Shown here: positions 18,215-27,517 of the stretch, one piece after another
How positions within the stretch are numbered: position 1 is the stretch's first letter
Layout of the letters: every line of letters starts with the position of its first letter
NCBI GenBank assembly: GCA_964618455.1
Contig: CAZUAQ010000031.1
Location: 1-64,000, forward strand
Length of the DNA: 64,000 bases
Source of the DNA: CAZUAQ01 sp964618455
Lineage (GTDB): Bacteria > Planctomycetota > Phycisphaerae > UBA1845 > PWPN01
Reading direction: 5' to 3'
The notes under the pieces: generated by a model
Databases searched by the model: none
What the model was told of the DNA's origin: nothing
The model's input: only the letters and a program-made list of their open reading frames with translations
Made by a program: the position numbers and the translations under genes

Positions 18215-19042
18215 TCAATCCTCAGGGGGAACGATGACTGTCGGCTCCTCGATCAACGTGGCTCGATCGATCGCCCGCTTGGCGATGGTGCCGATGATGC
18301 CGATGACGATGATGATCAGTGCGATGCCGATGACTGTCATCCATCGCTGCGCGGAAGTCTTTTCGCCCCAGTTGACAACGGTGGTGCCGATGTAGACGGC
18401 TGCCAACGTTCGTGGCGTCATCCCGATGACCGTGCCTGTCACGTAAATCCAAAGTGGGACCTTGGTAGCGGCCATGACCAGATTGGTGACGGCAAAAGGC
18501 GAGTTCGGTGGAATGCGAAGAAGCGTCACGATCCCCAGGGACCTGAGGTTGCCGCTCTTGAGCAGTGCGTTGTAAACGGCACGCCATTTGGGTTGCTCTT
18601 CAATGATGGTGATGGCGCGGTCACCCGAGGCACGCTTTGCCACGAAGTAAGCGAGAAGGGAGGCAAATGCAAATCCGATGATCGCGGCGGCGCCGCCATT
18701 GGCCAGACCGAACGCATGTCCCGCAAGTACCGCTTGCGCGTAAGTCGGTAACAGTGCGAATCCTGCAAGAATTGCAAAGCCAATGATGTAGACAATCTCG
18801 CCCTGCGGCGACCCCATGCCCAGCAGCCATGCCTCGATCGCGGGAATCTGCCAGAGCAATACGAATCCGCCGATAGCGGGCATCGTGGCGGCGACCAATG
18901 CCAGCCAGCCCGCCGGGCCGAGTCGCTGGAAGGTTTCCTCGAACTTCCTGACCAGAGCCTGGAATTCCTGCTTCCGGGCCTCCTTGTCCGACAGATCCTG
19001 GCTGGCGTCGGGAGACTCTTTTTCCTGTGGTGGTTCACTCAT
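18215..19042 (-). CDS. TVP38/TMEM64 (VTT domain) membrane protein
   Basis: This 275-residue integral membrane protein belongs to the DedA/VTT superfamily, whose members act as lipid scramblases or transporters. After a charged cytoplasmic arm with a coiled-coil look (residues about 15-40), membrane segments run from GWLALVAATMPAIGGFVLLW through IIGFAILAGFALLPT, AIIGFAFASLLAYFVA and WMTVIGIALIIIVIGIIG. The family's re-entrant region is visible as LAGHAFGLANGG and, later, LRIPPNSPFAVTNLVMAATKVP, with the conserved Arg and Pro. ATG 19042 is used; a longer frame to 19147 lacks a plausible start context. It is probably cotranscribed with the hydrolase gene downstream (gap 45 bp), though functional linkage is unclear. 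Confidence 0.8.
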   Translation of the reverse strand: MSEPPQEKESPDASQDLSDKEARKQEFQALVRKFEETFQRLGPAGWLALVAATMPAIGGFVLLWQIPAIEAWLLGMGSPQGEIVYIIGFAILAGFALLPTYAQAVLAGHAFGLANGGAAAIIGFAFASLLAYFVAKRASGDRAITIIEEQPKWRAVYNALLKSGNLRSLGIVTLLRIPPNSPFAVTNLVMAATKVPLWIYVTGTVIGMTPRTLAAVYIGTTVVNWGEKTSAQRWMTVIGIALIIIVIGIIGTIAKRAIDRATLIEEPTVIVPPED

Positions 19043-19129
19043 GATGTGCGAAGGGTAGATGCACCGCTGACGGGCGTCAAACCGGGAGCACATCCGTCGA
19101 TTCGCGTCTTCCGTGTGCCGGTCGAGAGG

Positions 19130-19157
19130 TGGACAGCAGTTCGGCACTTTTTACAAT
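19130..19157 (+). promoter_or_regulatory. Sigma-70-like promoter giving a possible leaderless mRNA
   Basis: TGGACA (19130-19135) and TACAAT (19152-19157), spaced 16 bp, each match five of six consensus bases. Transcription would start about 7 bases after the -10, at or next to the ATG at 19164, which has no ribosome site. Confidence 0.45.
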
Positions 19158-19163
19158 TGTCCC

Positions 19164-20210
19164 ATGCTCTCCGGCGAAGTTCCTCCGTTCCGCCCGCACC
19201 CGTTCCTGTGGAACGGTCATCTTCAGACGCTGGCGCTGCTTTTCCACAGACCCGACCCGATCCCTTTTCCTGACACGGAGCTCCGCTTCGTGACGCTCGA
19301 TGACGGCGACGCCATCGCGCTTCACGACGATTGTCCTCCCGGATGGGCCACCGGGTGCCCTACCGTGTTGATGCTGCACGGGCTTGGCGGGTCGCATCGT
19401 TCACTGTATCTCCAGCGTATCGCCCGCAAGCTGTTTGATCGGGGCGTGCGCACGTTTCGAATGGATATGCGGATCTGCGGCGCGGCGGCGGGGAGCGCGA
19501 GGAAGAGCTATCACGCCGGATTGACGAACGATCTTCGCGCCGCCATTCGCGAAATACGCGAACGTATCTCGGACTCACCGCTGGCAGGGATCGGTTTCTC
19601 GCTCGGTGGGAATCTCCTGCTGAGAATGCTGGGGGAGAACGGGGGGAAACCCGACGCTGATGTGGATGCGGCGATCGCAGTGTGTCCGCCCCTGGATCTC
19701 GGCGGGTCGGTGCGCCATCTTCGACGGGGCATCCGGAAGTACTACGACCGCCGCTTCGTCACCATGCTGATGCGCCAGCTTGAGCGGAACGCGGAGAAAC
19801 AGGGCGGATCGTTCTCTCTCCCGGAAGTGCCCACATCGCTCTATGACTTCGACCGGATTCACACCGCCGCCGTGTGGGGCTTTGCCTCGGCGGATGATTA
19901 TTACGCGCAGTGCAGTTGTGGACCGGTGCTGGAAGAGATCACTGTGCCCACGGTGATCCTGGCGTCGCGGGATGACCCAATGATCCCGGCGGTTCAATAC
20001 GAGCAGGCTGAGTATTCTTCATTGGTTCGACTGCACCTGGCGCGACGCGGGGGGCACATGGGTTTCATTGGGCGGCGCGGGCAGGATCCCGATCGATACT
20101 GGATGGATGGGCGCGTGGTCGATTGGGTTTTTCGCATGAAGTCATGGGATGCGGAGGGTCTGCCGTCTGGCGATACGCAAGCGGCAGCGATAGACTCATC
20201 CCACGAGTGA
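19164..20210 (+). CDS. YheT-like alpha/beta hydrolase
   Basis: This 348-residue protein matches the YheT/ABHD1-3 branch of alpha/beta hydrolases. The family opening FRPHPFLWNGHLQTLALLF is present, followed by the oxyanion segment LMLHGLGGSH. The catalytic triad can be read as Ser in GIGFSLGGNLLL, Asp in ASRDDPMIP and His in RRGGHMGFIG. Family members are esterases or lipases of unclear physiological role. ATG 19164 fits the conserved N-terminus; a start at 19113 would be in the promoter. It has no ribosome site and may be translated from a leaderless message. The aminopeptidase gene follows after 28 bp and is probably in the same operon. Confidence 0.85.
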   Translation: MLSGEVPPFRPHPFLWNGHLQTLALLFHRPDPIPFPDTELRFVTLDDGDAIALHDDCPPGWATGCPTVLMLHGLGGSHRSLYLQRIARKLFDRGVRTFRMDMRICGAAAGSARKSYHAGLTNDLRAAIREIRERISDSPLAGIGFSLGGNLLLRMLGENGGKPDADVDAAIAVCPPLDLGGSVRHLRRGIRKYYDRRFVTMLMRQLERNAEKQGGSFSLPEVPTSLYDFDRIHTAAVWGFASADDYYAQCSCGPVLEEITVPTVILASRDDPMIPAVQYEQAEYSSLVRLHLARRGGHMGFIGRRGQDPDRYWMDGRVVDWVFRMKSWDAEGLPSGDTQAAAIDSSHE

Positions 20211-20238
20211 GTTCAGAACGACGGAAGGAGTTGTCACT

Positions 20239-21723
20239 GTGTACAAGCGAATTGCCGTATCGACCAGCAGTCGACTCAAGACGGAAGCAGACGTGTTCTT
20301 CTGCACCGTACAAGAGGATAAGATCGAGCTATTGAGCGTTGTGAAAGATGTTGATGCGTCAACGCGCAAAGAAGTGAAGGCGATGCTTGACTGGCCGGAA
20401 TGTGCGGGAAGATCCGGTGAAGTAATCGTCGGGCGCGACGGTGGCCGGCGCATCCTGTTGATCGGGCTGGGGCCCAGAGACATGGTTGACGTCCGAACTG
20501 TTCGCGCGGCGGCGGATGGTCTGATCAAGCAACTCTACTCCTTGAAGATCGAGAAGGCGGAGCTTCATCCGGTCTCTCGGCTGCCCGGGAAGGAAGTGGA
20601 CCTTTTTCGTTCACTGGGCGAGGGGCTCGGTCTGGCGAATTTCACGTTCGATAGCTTCAAGGCCCTGACACTGGCGGAGAGTACGCCGGCACGATTGACG
20701 GTCAAGGTGGAGGATGCCAGGACACGGAAGTCCCTGGAGACCGGACTGGTCATGGCCGAGGCTGCGAATTTCGCGCGAGAATGGTCCGCGACGCCGCCGA
20801 ACATCGCGACGACGCGCAAGATCGCCGAGACGGCGCGGAAGCTCGCGCGGGAGCATAAGAACCTATCGTGTCGCGTGATGGAGGGCAAAGCGCTCGAGAC
20901 GCACAAGATGGTCGGTCTGATGAATGTGGGCAAGGCGTCGGAGAATCCACCCTGCATGATCGAATTGACCCACTCGCCCGGCAAGCGTCCGAAAGGATGC
21001 GTGCTGTTGATCGGCAAGACGATCGTGTATGACACGGGCGGTCTGTCGATCAAGCCGAGCAGCGGCATGCAGGGGATGAAGTACGACAAGTGCGGCGGCA
21101 TGGCGGTGCTGGGAGCGATGCGTGCCGTGGCGGAGATCAAGCCGAAGTGCAAAGTTGTGGCGTTACTTCCGACCGCCGAGAACTGTATTTCCGACGAAGC
21201 GTATCGCCCGGACGATATCCTCGAGTACCCTAATGGCGTTACGGTGGAGGTGACCAATACGGATGCCGAGGGTCGGCTGGTCCTGGCGGACGCGCTGCAC
21301 TACGGGTGCTCGAAGATCAAGCCGGATGCCATCATCGACATCGCCACGCTGACCGGGGGTGTGGTGGTGGCGCTGGGCAGGACCTGCGCGGGATTGTGGT
21401 GCGAAGATGAAAAACTGCGCAAACGTCTGGACGAGGCAGCGGAGGTCTCCGGTGAACAATTGTGGCGATTGCCACTTCACGAACCTTATCGGGAGATGAT
21501 GAAGAGTCAGCACGCCGATATCTGGAACAGCGCGCCCGTGCGGGAAGCGCATCCGATCCAGGGGGCGGCGTTCCTGAGTTACTTTGTCGATGAAGATGTT
21601 CCCTGGGCGCACATTGATGTGGCGGGGGTCAGTAAAGTGGAGAAGGACCAGCCACCCTATTGCGCCGGACCGACGGGATTCGGTGTTCTGCTGTTCGGAG
21701 CCCTGCTGGAACGCTGGTCGTGA
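20239..21723 (+). CDS. pepA: Leucyl aminopeptidase (M17)
   Basis: This 494-residue protein is a cytosolic M17 metallo-aminopeptidase that releases N-terminal residues from peptides. The C-terminal catalytic domain contains the metal- and substrate-binding stretches IVYDTGGLSIKPSSG, MKYDKCGGMA and the family signature NTDAEGRLVLADAL; the Lys, three Asp, Glu and Arg needed for activity are present. The N-terminal macro-domain-like part (residues about 1-170) is normal in length. The start is GTG 20239, supported by GGAAGGAG 8-10 bases upstream. It follows the YheT-like gene by 28 bp. Nothing is broken or unusual. Confidence 0.93.
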   Translation: MYKRIAVSTSSRLKTEADVFFCTVQEDKIELLSVVKDVDASTRKEVKAMLDWPECAGRSGEVIVGRDGGRRILLIGLGPRDMVDVRTVRAAADGLIKQLYSLKIEKAELHPVSRLPGKEVDLFRSLGEGLGLANFTFDSFKALTLAESTPARLTVKVEDARTRKSLETGLVMAEAANFAREWSATPPNIATTRKIAETARKLAREHKNLSCRVMEGKALETHKMVGLMNVGKASENPPCMIELTHSPGKRPKGCVLLIGKTIVYDTGGLSIKPSSGMQGMKYDKCGGMAVLGAMRAVAEIKPKCKVVALLPTAENCISDEAYRPDDILEYPNGVTVEVTNTDAEGRLVLADALHYGCSKIKPDAIIDIATLTGGVVVALGRTCAGLWCEDEKLRKRLDEAAEVSGEQLWRLPLHEPYREMMKSQHADIWNSAPVREAHPIQGAAFLSYFVDEDVPWAHIDVAGVSKVEKDQPPYCAGPTGFGVLLFGALLERWS

Positions 21724-21735
21724 TGTGCAGCAGGT

Positions 21736-22143
21736 TCAACCCCCAGGCAGTTGATCGAGTGTATTGGCGGTGTACGCAAACATGCCGAAGACCATTCCCA
21801 ACGCGCCCAGAATGACCAGCCAGCCGAGAAGTCCGATGCCTCCGACCACGATGCCGATCCAGGCCCAGCCGGACCCGCCGGCGGGCATGCGAGTGAGACC
21901 CTCAGTTCGAGCTCGGCCGATACGGCGGAGCGATAAAATCCCCAAGATAATTCCAGCAATCTGAGAGATGACGGGAATGATCCCCAGGACACTGCATGCC
22001 GCCGAGGCCAGGGCGCAGCGATCGGTTGATCGATCGAGGGCGAATGGCGTGGCAGTGCCGTTATGGGACGCCGATTCGATCTCGAGCGTAGGGCGGCGCA
22101 CGATGGCGTCGGTCGGTGAGTTTGAATGGGCGGTTGTCAGCAT
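21736..22143 (-). CDS. DUF4190-like small membrane protein
   Basis: This 135-residue protein has a polar N-terminal arm of about 40 residues and two membrane helices, LASAACSVLGIIPVISQIAG and WAWIGIVVGGIGLLGWLVIL, separated by a short basic loop containing SLRRIGRARTEG. This arrangement is that of DUF4190, a family of unknown function with a glycine-rich pair of helices. It begins with ATG 22143, without a strong ribosome site. It converges with pepA, leaving 12 bp between stops. No function can be inferred from the neighbours. Confidence 0.65.
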   Translation of the reverse strand: MLTTAHSNSPTDAIVRRPTLEIESASHNGTATPFALDRSTDRCALASAACSVLGIIPVISQIAGIILGILSLRRIGRARTEGLTRMPAGGSGWAWIGIVVGGIGLLGWLVILGALGMVFGMFAYTANTLDQLPGG

Positions 22144-22438
22144 TTCTCCATTCTACAATATGTTGCAGATTGGCAATCCAGAGTTGACGTGTCCTCTTTG
22201 GTGGTACCGTGAACCAGGCTGATGATCGAGCGTATTATGATTGGTCCTCCTGTTATTATCGCACTTGGCACGTTCTTCTTTTCTTTGAGTCATCCTAATC
22301 GTACGTTTGAGCAACGCGGCTGTCGCATCAAACCTGATTCGCTGAAAGGCTTGTTCAGACGCCCGCCCTCTTCATCGATAGTAAACAGTAGAGCGAAAGT
22401 GACTCAGAGATGAGATTCCTGTTGATACTCAGAGGTGA

Positions 22439-25210
22439 ATGATGGTCTCCCTGATCGCACGTCGGCGCAGCGAACGTTCTTCATTCGAGAGGGTGTGGCT
22501 TGGGCGTTTGATCATTTTGGGATGTGCGATGTCGAGTATGCCGCTCCATGGCGCGCAGACGTATTACGTCGATGCCCTTCTCGGCCATGACTCCAACGGG
22601 GACGGCTCCTCCTCCAAGCCGTTTGCCACGATTCAAAAAGCTGTGGATCAACTCGATGAGGCGGGGGATCACGTCAAAGTGATCGGTGGACGGCATCGTG
22701 ACCCGGCAAGCGGTCAGTGGACTGAGCGTGTGTATCGGGAATCCGTACGTATTCGCGACCTGACAGGGCGGGCGGATCGTCCCATCATCATCGAAGGGGA
22801 GTTCGGCGGAAACTTCGACAATGACTCATTTGACGGCACCTACACCAACTATGAGTCGCGCCGCAATGATCGTTCGAACTGGGGCACGATCGTCGACCCG
22901 GGTATCCCGTTGACGGGATGGCAACGCGCCCCGGGCAATCTCGGACAGGCGGGTGTCTATCAGATCGCGGGATTTTCTCACTGCCACAAGAGCCTCTCGC
23001 TGAGCGTTAACGACTTTGCTCTGACGCGCCTGATGCCCTCTCAGATCGACCGGGGCCCGGGGAAAACCCTGTTGATGACCGCGGCCGATCATGAGATCAC
23101 GCTCTACGACTGGGCGGATGAACGCGTCTTGTTCTGGGACGGCATTGAGGCATTGTACGGATGTTCGGATACCAGCAACGTGCTCTATCTCAGGTTTCGC
23201 GACGGGCGTGATCCTGATTCTGAAGATGTGACGATCGATTGGCGGGGCGGTATCAAGATCGAGAACTGCCGGCATGTCATCGTTCGAGGATTTCTTGTCC
23301 GCGGCGCATACTCGGGGATCTGGTTGTATCACGATTCGGATGACAATGTCGTCGAGCGGAACTTCATTACGGGTTCCTCGCACGGGATCATGCTGCAGGG
23401 CGAAGCAGCCGATCCGCCCATCACCCCCGACCGCAATCGCATCCGGGATAATGAGATTACACTGGAGTACTATGGCGTCCAGGGGAATGACTTCGATACT
23501 GGGGCGTGGTCGGGGTCGATGCATCATCTCCGTCCGGGTGGCCTGTTCTACCGCTACGCGGTGCGACACAACATCTGGTACAATGGTGGGGGAAAGAACA
23601 GGGTCGCATACCAGTGGTTGTGGAGTATTAATGCGATCAACGAGGGTGAGCGGAACGAGTACTCGGGCAATCACCTGTTCAACACAATTCGCGGTATCAT
23701 CAGCAACTCCGGAGGTTCCAAGTCCACAACGGCGGGTAGGGCAAATTACTCCAGGTTCGGGCACCATCGCAAGATCTACAACAACACGATTCACAACATG
23801 TCGGGGATCGGGATCCAAATCTCAGACAGCGGCTTCAACAACGAGATCTACGACAATCTGCTCTACGACTGCAACCTGAGCTTCAGGATACACGACCCGA
23901 CGGTCGGCCCCCTGTTTGTCTACCGCAATCGTTCCGTCAGCTTTGTCGACGGCGCGGAGCATGTCTACCTCTGGTATGCGTCCAACTATTCTGGGCTCTC
24001 GTCATTCATTTATCCCAGGATGTATTTCTATCACAACAGTTTTTCGGGGGGAAAATACGCCTTCTCAACGAGCCAGCCTCCCGATGAGAGGCTGAACAAT
24101 CTTTATGTCGTGAACAACATCCTGGGATCCCTCCATCCGCTGAATGCGCCCGCTGGTACCGATCTCGGGGATTGTCGTTTTGAGCACAATCTGATGCGGG
24201 AGGAACTACGCGACGGATTGGCTTCGGCCGGACGGGGGAATCTTGTCTCACGCCTTGTGTGGCCGACGTACGCGGACGAGCTTCCGGTCTCCAGATCAGA
24301 GTTGCCCAATCTCGACGTGGTGGACGCGCGTGTGACGGACGGGCAGACGATTCCCGCGCTGGACCTGTCCTCCGCGTATCGCGGTTTCCGGCTGCCCTGG
24401 AGCGGTTATGCGTCTTACCAGGCCTCCAAGGGCGTGGGGGCGCACCCGGAGAGCGGCTACACGACAGCAAGCAAGCCAGTGCAGACGGCGGATGCGGACG
24501 GTCTGCTGCTTCACTGGACACTGCAGAGGGATGGCGGTTCCCAAGCCGGAGATCGTATCGTTCGCGAGCAAAGACAGGGGCACTACCACGGCGAGTTGAT
24601 CAATGGCGCGGAATGGACCAGTGGCCCCATCCAGTTCCTTCGCTTCAGGCAAAATAACGATAATGCCCAGGTTAAGATTGATGCCGAGCCGTTGACCTCC
24701 CTGTCGTCAGAAGCGACGTTCGTCTTCCGGACCCATGCGGGAACCGAACGGCCGAGCATCGAGCATCCCGTGGTCACCGCGCTGAGCGTCACGTCCCAGG
24801 ACCAGAAGGGGTATCCCGAGGCTCCGCGCAGTGCCGTTCGGATCAGCTTTGAACTCGTACCGCGCGATCGAATCATGCTCGTCGCACTGGTCGGCAATTG
24901 TGCCGGGAGGGGAAGCGACCGAATCACGTACACATTTCACCAGGCCGATTACGTGAATCGCTGGAATTACTGGGCCATTACGAAGGACCGCCTCGGGCTT
25001 CAGATCTACCGGAACGGAGTGCTTGTCGCCAACGCGGCCGGTGAGAACGATTGCCCTATCAATTCCGAGGATCTGGTTGGCATGGCCATCGGGAATATCC
25101 ACGGATGGCATCAGAATCAATTCGATGGCGTCATAAACGATTTGCGCATTTACAACAAGGCGTTGAGCAGCACGGAGATTCGCAGGCTGACCCTGGGGCT
25201 TGCGCGGTAA
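22439..25210 (+). CDS. Secreted right-handed beta-helix protein with LamG-like C-terminus
   Basis: This 923-residue exported protein begins with an N-terminal signal (LGRLIILGCAMSSMPLHGA) and a DUF1565-type entry motif (TYYVDALLGHDSNGDGSS, SKPFATIQKAVD). The middle (about residues 230-560) is a parallel beta-helix of the kind seen in polysaccharide lyases and epimerases (IENCRHVIVRGFLVRGAYSG, NVVERNFITGSSHGIML, RKIYNNTIHNMSGIGI). The end (about 690-920) is a concanavalin/LamG-like domain (LLLHWTLQRDGG to VINDLRIYNKALSSTEIRRL). AGAGGTGA lies before the tandem ATGATG at 22439. It probably binds or cleaves an acidic polysaccharide; catalytic residues were not identified. Confidence 0.75.
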   Translation: MMVSLIARRRSERSSFERVWLGRLIILGCAMSSMPLHGAQTYYVDALLGHDSNGDGSSSKPFATIQKAVDQLDEAGDHVKVIGGRHRDPASGQWTERVYRESVRIRDLTGRADRPIIIEGEFGGNFDNDSFDGTYTNYESRRNDRSNWGTIVDPGIPLTGWQRAPGNLGQAGVYQIAGFSHCHKSLSLSVNDFALTRLMPSQIDRGPGKTLLMTAADHEITLYDWADERVLFWDGIEALYGCSDTSNVLYLRFRDGRDPDSEDVTIDWRGGIKIENCRHVIVRGFLVRGAYSGIWLYHDSDDNVVERNFITGSSHGIMLQGEAADPPITPDRNRIRDNEITLEYYGVQGNDFDTGAWSGSMHHLRPGGLFYRYAVRHNIWYNGGGKNRVAYQWLWSINAINEGERNEYSGNHLFNTIRGIISNSGGSKSTTAGRANYSRFGHHRKIYNNTIHNMSGIGIQISDSGFNNEIYDNLLYDCNLSFRIHDPTVGPLFVYRNRSVSFVDGAEHVYLWYASNYSGLSSFIYPRMYFYHNSFSGGKYAFSTSQPPDERLNNLYVVNNILGSLHPLNAPAGTDLGDCRFEHNLMREELRDGLASAGRGNLVSRLVWPTYADELPVSRSELPNLDVVDARVTDGQTIPALDLSSAYRGFRLPWSGYASYQASKGVGAHPESGYTTASKPVQTADADGLLLHWTLQRDGGSQAGDRIVREQRQGHYHGELINGAEWTSGPIQFLRFRQNNDNAQVKIDAEPLTSLSSEATFVFRTHAGTERPSIEHPVVTALSVTSQDQKGYPEAPRSAVRISFELVPRDRIMLVALVGNCAGRGSDRITYTFHQADYVNRWNYWAITKDRLGLQIYRNGVLVANAAGENDCPINSEDLVGMAIGNIHGWHQNQFDGVINDLRIYNKALSSTEIRRLTLGLAR

Positions 25211-25241
25211 TCGCGCGTCGGCGAGAAAATCGCGGTCCGAA

Positions 25242-25811
25242 TCATTCGGCGGTGAAGTGATTCTCCACCATCTCGCAGATCAGGTGGTACGCCGTGACGT
25301 GCATCTCCTGGATGCGGTCACTGTCTGAGTGGTCGATGCAGAGGCAGTGGTGGGAAAGGGGCTTGAGCTCTCCTCCGGACCGTCCAGTGAATGCGAGGAT
25401 ACCGGCACCTCGGTTGGCAGCGGTTCGCACCGCCTGGATCACATTGGCGGAGGTGCCCGACGTCGAGAGGGCCCAGAGAACGTCCCCCGGCCGCACGTGT
25501 GCCTCCACCTGTCGATCAAAGACATGGGCGAAACCGAAATCATTTCCGACCGCGAGAAGGCCGGAAGTGTCCGTGGTCAGTGCGATGGCGGGGAGCGGGC
25601 GGCGATCCTGCTTGAACCTACCGACCAGCTCGGCGGCGATGTGTTGCGCATCGGCGGCGCTGCCCCCGTTGCCGATCAGGTAAATGCGGTGATCATTCTC
25701 GATGGCGTCGATGATCGTCTGTGCCATGGCACACATCAGCGGGATCTGGTGGCGTAGATGATCGACAAGCCGTACATGCTCGTCGATGGCGGTCAGGATA
25801 TGCTTGCTCAC
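25242..25811 (-). CDS. gmhA: Sedoheptulose-7-phosphate isomerase
   Basis: This 189-residue SIS-fold protein converts sedoheptulose 7-phosphate to D-glycero-D-manno-heptose 7-phosphate, the first step of ADP-heptose synthesis. Family motifs are IYLIGNGGSAADAQHIAAELVG (N-terminal sugar-phosphate loop), then WALSTSGTSANVIQA and the acidic residue in SDRIQEMHVTAYHLICE, which matches the GmhA zinc and base region. Length is normal. Its ATG overlaps the hldE stop (ATGA), and hldE supplies the next enzymes of the same pathway, which strengthens the assignment over the related DnaA-interacting DiaA. Confidence 0.9.
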   Translation of the reverse strand: MSKHILTAIDEHVRLVDHLRHQIPLMCAMAQTIIDAIENDHRIYLIGNGGSAADAQHIAAELVGRFKQDRRPLPAIALTTDTSGLLAVGNDFGFAHVFDRQVEAHVRPGDVLWALSTSGTSANVIQAVRTAANRGAGILAFTGRSGGELKPLSHHCLCIDHSDSDRIQEMHVTAYHLICEMVENHFTAE

Positions 25812-27295
25812 GAGATACGCCCTCTTCGGATCCGGTCAATGATAGCCGTGGTGCTCAGCCCTTTGACGAGGGGCAGGAGCACGACGCGGCCGCCCCGGGA
25901 TTCGACATGTTCCCGTCCGACGACGCCTCGCTCTGCCCAGTCTTCCCCTTTCACCAGGACATCGGGCGTGATCGCCTCGATCAAGGATGCCGGCGTCGGT
26001 TCATCGAAAGCCACCACATAGGTGACACACTGCAGGGCCGCCAGAACTTCCGCGCGCTGTTCCTGGGGCAGGATCGGCCGATTGGTGTCCTTGTCCTGCG
26101 CGCGCACCGAGGCATCCGAGTTCATGCCCACGATGAGCACCTGGCCGTGCTGGCGGCACTGTTCGAGATAACGCACGTGCCCGGCGTGGAGAATATCAAA
26201 GCAACCGTTCGTGAAGACGATGGTCTCACCACGCGACTTGCGGAGCTCAATTTCAGGGAGCAATTGTTCGAGGGATCGTACCTTGCCGAGACTTTCTCCC
26301 GAGGCGATGCGCAGGTCCGCTACGATCTCGTCCCGTGTGAGTGGAACGCACCCGAACTTCTCAACCTCGAGTCCTCCGGCGATATTGGTAAGCCGAGCCG
26401 CTTCGCTCCAGTCGGCACCGACAATACGTGAAGTGACCAACATGGCAAGTACGGCATCGCCGGCGCCGGTGTTGTCATAGACCGCCCGTGGCCGCGTCGG
26501 GATGAGTTGAGGTGCTTCCTCGGCCAAAGCCAGCAGCGATCCGTCGCGGTCGAGCGTGACGAGAAGGCCGTCCAGTTCATACTGCTTCAACATCGCCGGC
26601 GCCGCCTCGCGGATGGCATCGGTGGTGGGGTCGCAACCGGAAACGGCCTGGAATTCCGAGCGGTTCGGTGTCAGCATCGTGGCACGGCGATACTTGCTGT
26701 AATCCGTGAGCCGGGCGGGATCGACGAAAACCGGTTTGCCTGCTTCGCACGCGGCGTCGATGATTCGCCCACAGAAATCGGGGGTAAGCATTCCCTTGTC
26801 ATAGTCTTCGAGACAGACGGCATCGACCTGGGGGATAGCAGCAAAGACCCGTTCGAGGAGCTTCTCGGACGTATCCTTGTTAACGGGCGTCGATACTTCA
26901 TCATCCACGCGCATGAGCTGCTGGCGGTGACGGTGCTGCGCCAGTCCAATGAAACGGGTCTTGGTGGTCGTGGGGCGGTCGTCGAGGGAGAGCACGCCGC
27001 GCGTGTCGATGCCCTCGGCCTGGAGCAGGGCACGCACGCGATGCCCGGCATCGTCGAGACCGAGGATGCCGCAGCACTGGATGCGAACACCCCATTGGCT
27101 GAGGTGCGCGGCGACGCTTCCCGCGCCACCGACGCGCTCCTCCATCCTGCGCCGAAGAAGCACCGGTACAGGAGCCTCCGGGCTGATACGCTCCGCGTCG
27201 CCGTAGACGTAACGGTCGAGCAGGAGATCTCCGATAAGGAGGATGCTTTGCCGTGGTCCAAAGCGCTCTACAAGTTCGATCAGACGTCGATCCAC
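25808..27295 (-). CDS. hldE: Bifunctional heptose-7-P kinase / heptose-1-P adenylyltransferase
   Basis: This 495-residue cytoplasmic protein has two domains. Residues about 1-330 are a PfkB/ribokinase-type kinase (LLIGDLLLDRYVYGDAERI at the start, NTGAGDAVLAMLV at the catalytic anion hole) that makes heptose 1,7-bisphosphate. Residues about 350-490 are a nucleotidyltransferase (VFTNGCFDILHAGHVRYLE with the HxGH motif) that forms ADP-heptose. This order matches HldE/RfaE. It overlaps gmhA by an ATGA. The bisphosphate phosphatase GmhB and the epimerase HldD are not in the window. ADP-heptose would be used for LPS inner core or glycoconjugates. Confidence 0.93.
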   Translation of the reverse strand: MDRRLIELVERFGPRQSILLIGDLLLDRYVYGDAERISPEAPVPVLLRRRMEERVGGAGSVAAHLSQWGVRIQCCGILGLDDAGHRVRALLQAEGIDTRGVLSLDDRPTTTKTRFIGLAQHRHRQQLMRVDDEVSTPVNKDTSEKLLERVFAAIPQVDAVCLEDYDKGMLTPDFCGRIIDAACEAGKPVFVDPARLTDYSKYRRATMLTPNRSEFQAVSGCDPTTDAIREAAPAMLKQYELDGLLVTLDRDGSLLALAEEAPQLIPTRPRAVYDNTGAGDAVLAMLVTSRIVGADWSEAARLTNIAGGLEVEKFGCVPLTRDEIVADLRIASGESLGKVRSLEQLLPEIELRKSRGETIVFTNGCFDILHAGHVRYLEQCRQHGQVLIVGMNSDASVRAQDKDTNRPILPQEQRAEVLAALQCVTYVVAFDEPTPASLIEAITPDVLVKGEDWAERGVVGREHVESRGGRVVLLPLVKGLSTTAIIDRIRRGRIS

Positions 27296-27517
27296 GGGTC
27301 AACTCCGAATGGGAGGGGGCCGTACCCGGTATGAACGGTGTACTTCGCAGCCTGCTCCAGCAGTCGCGGGTCAATCGCGTCATCGTAGGCCCGACAATAC
27401 GGGTCGTCAATCGAGCGGCCACGGAGGCTTGCGATGGTATTTGAAAAGGACCCTCGCGCTCACAATAATACCGACGAACGTCAGAGTATTCACTTTCCTG
27501 AGATGGAGGGCCGAAGC

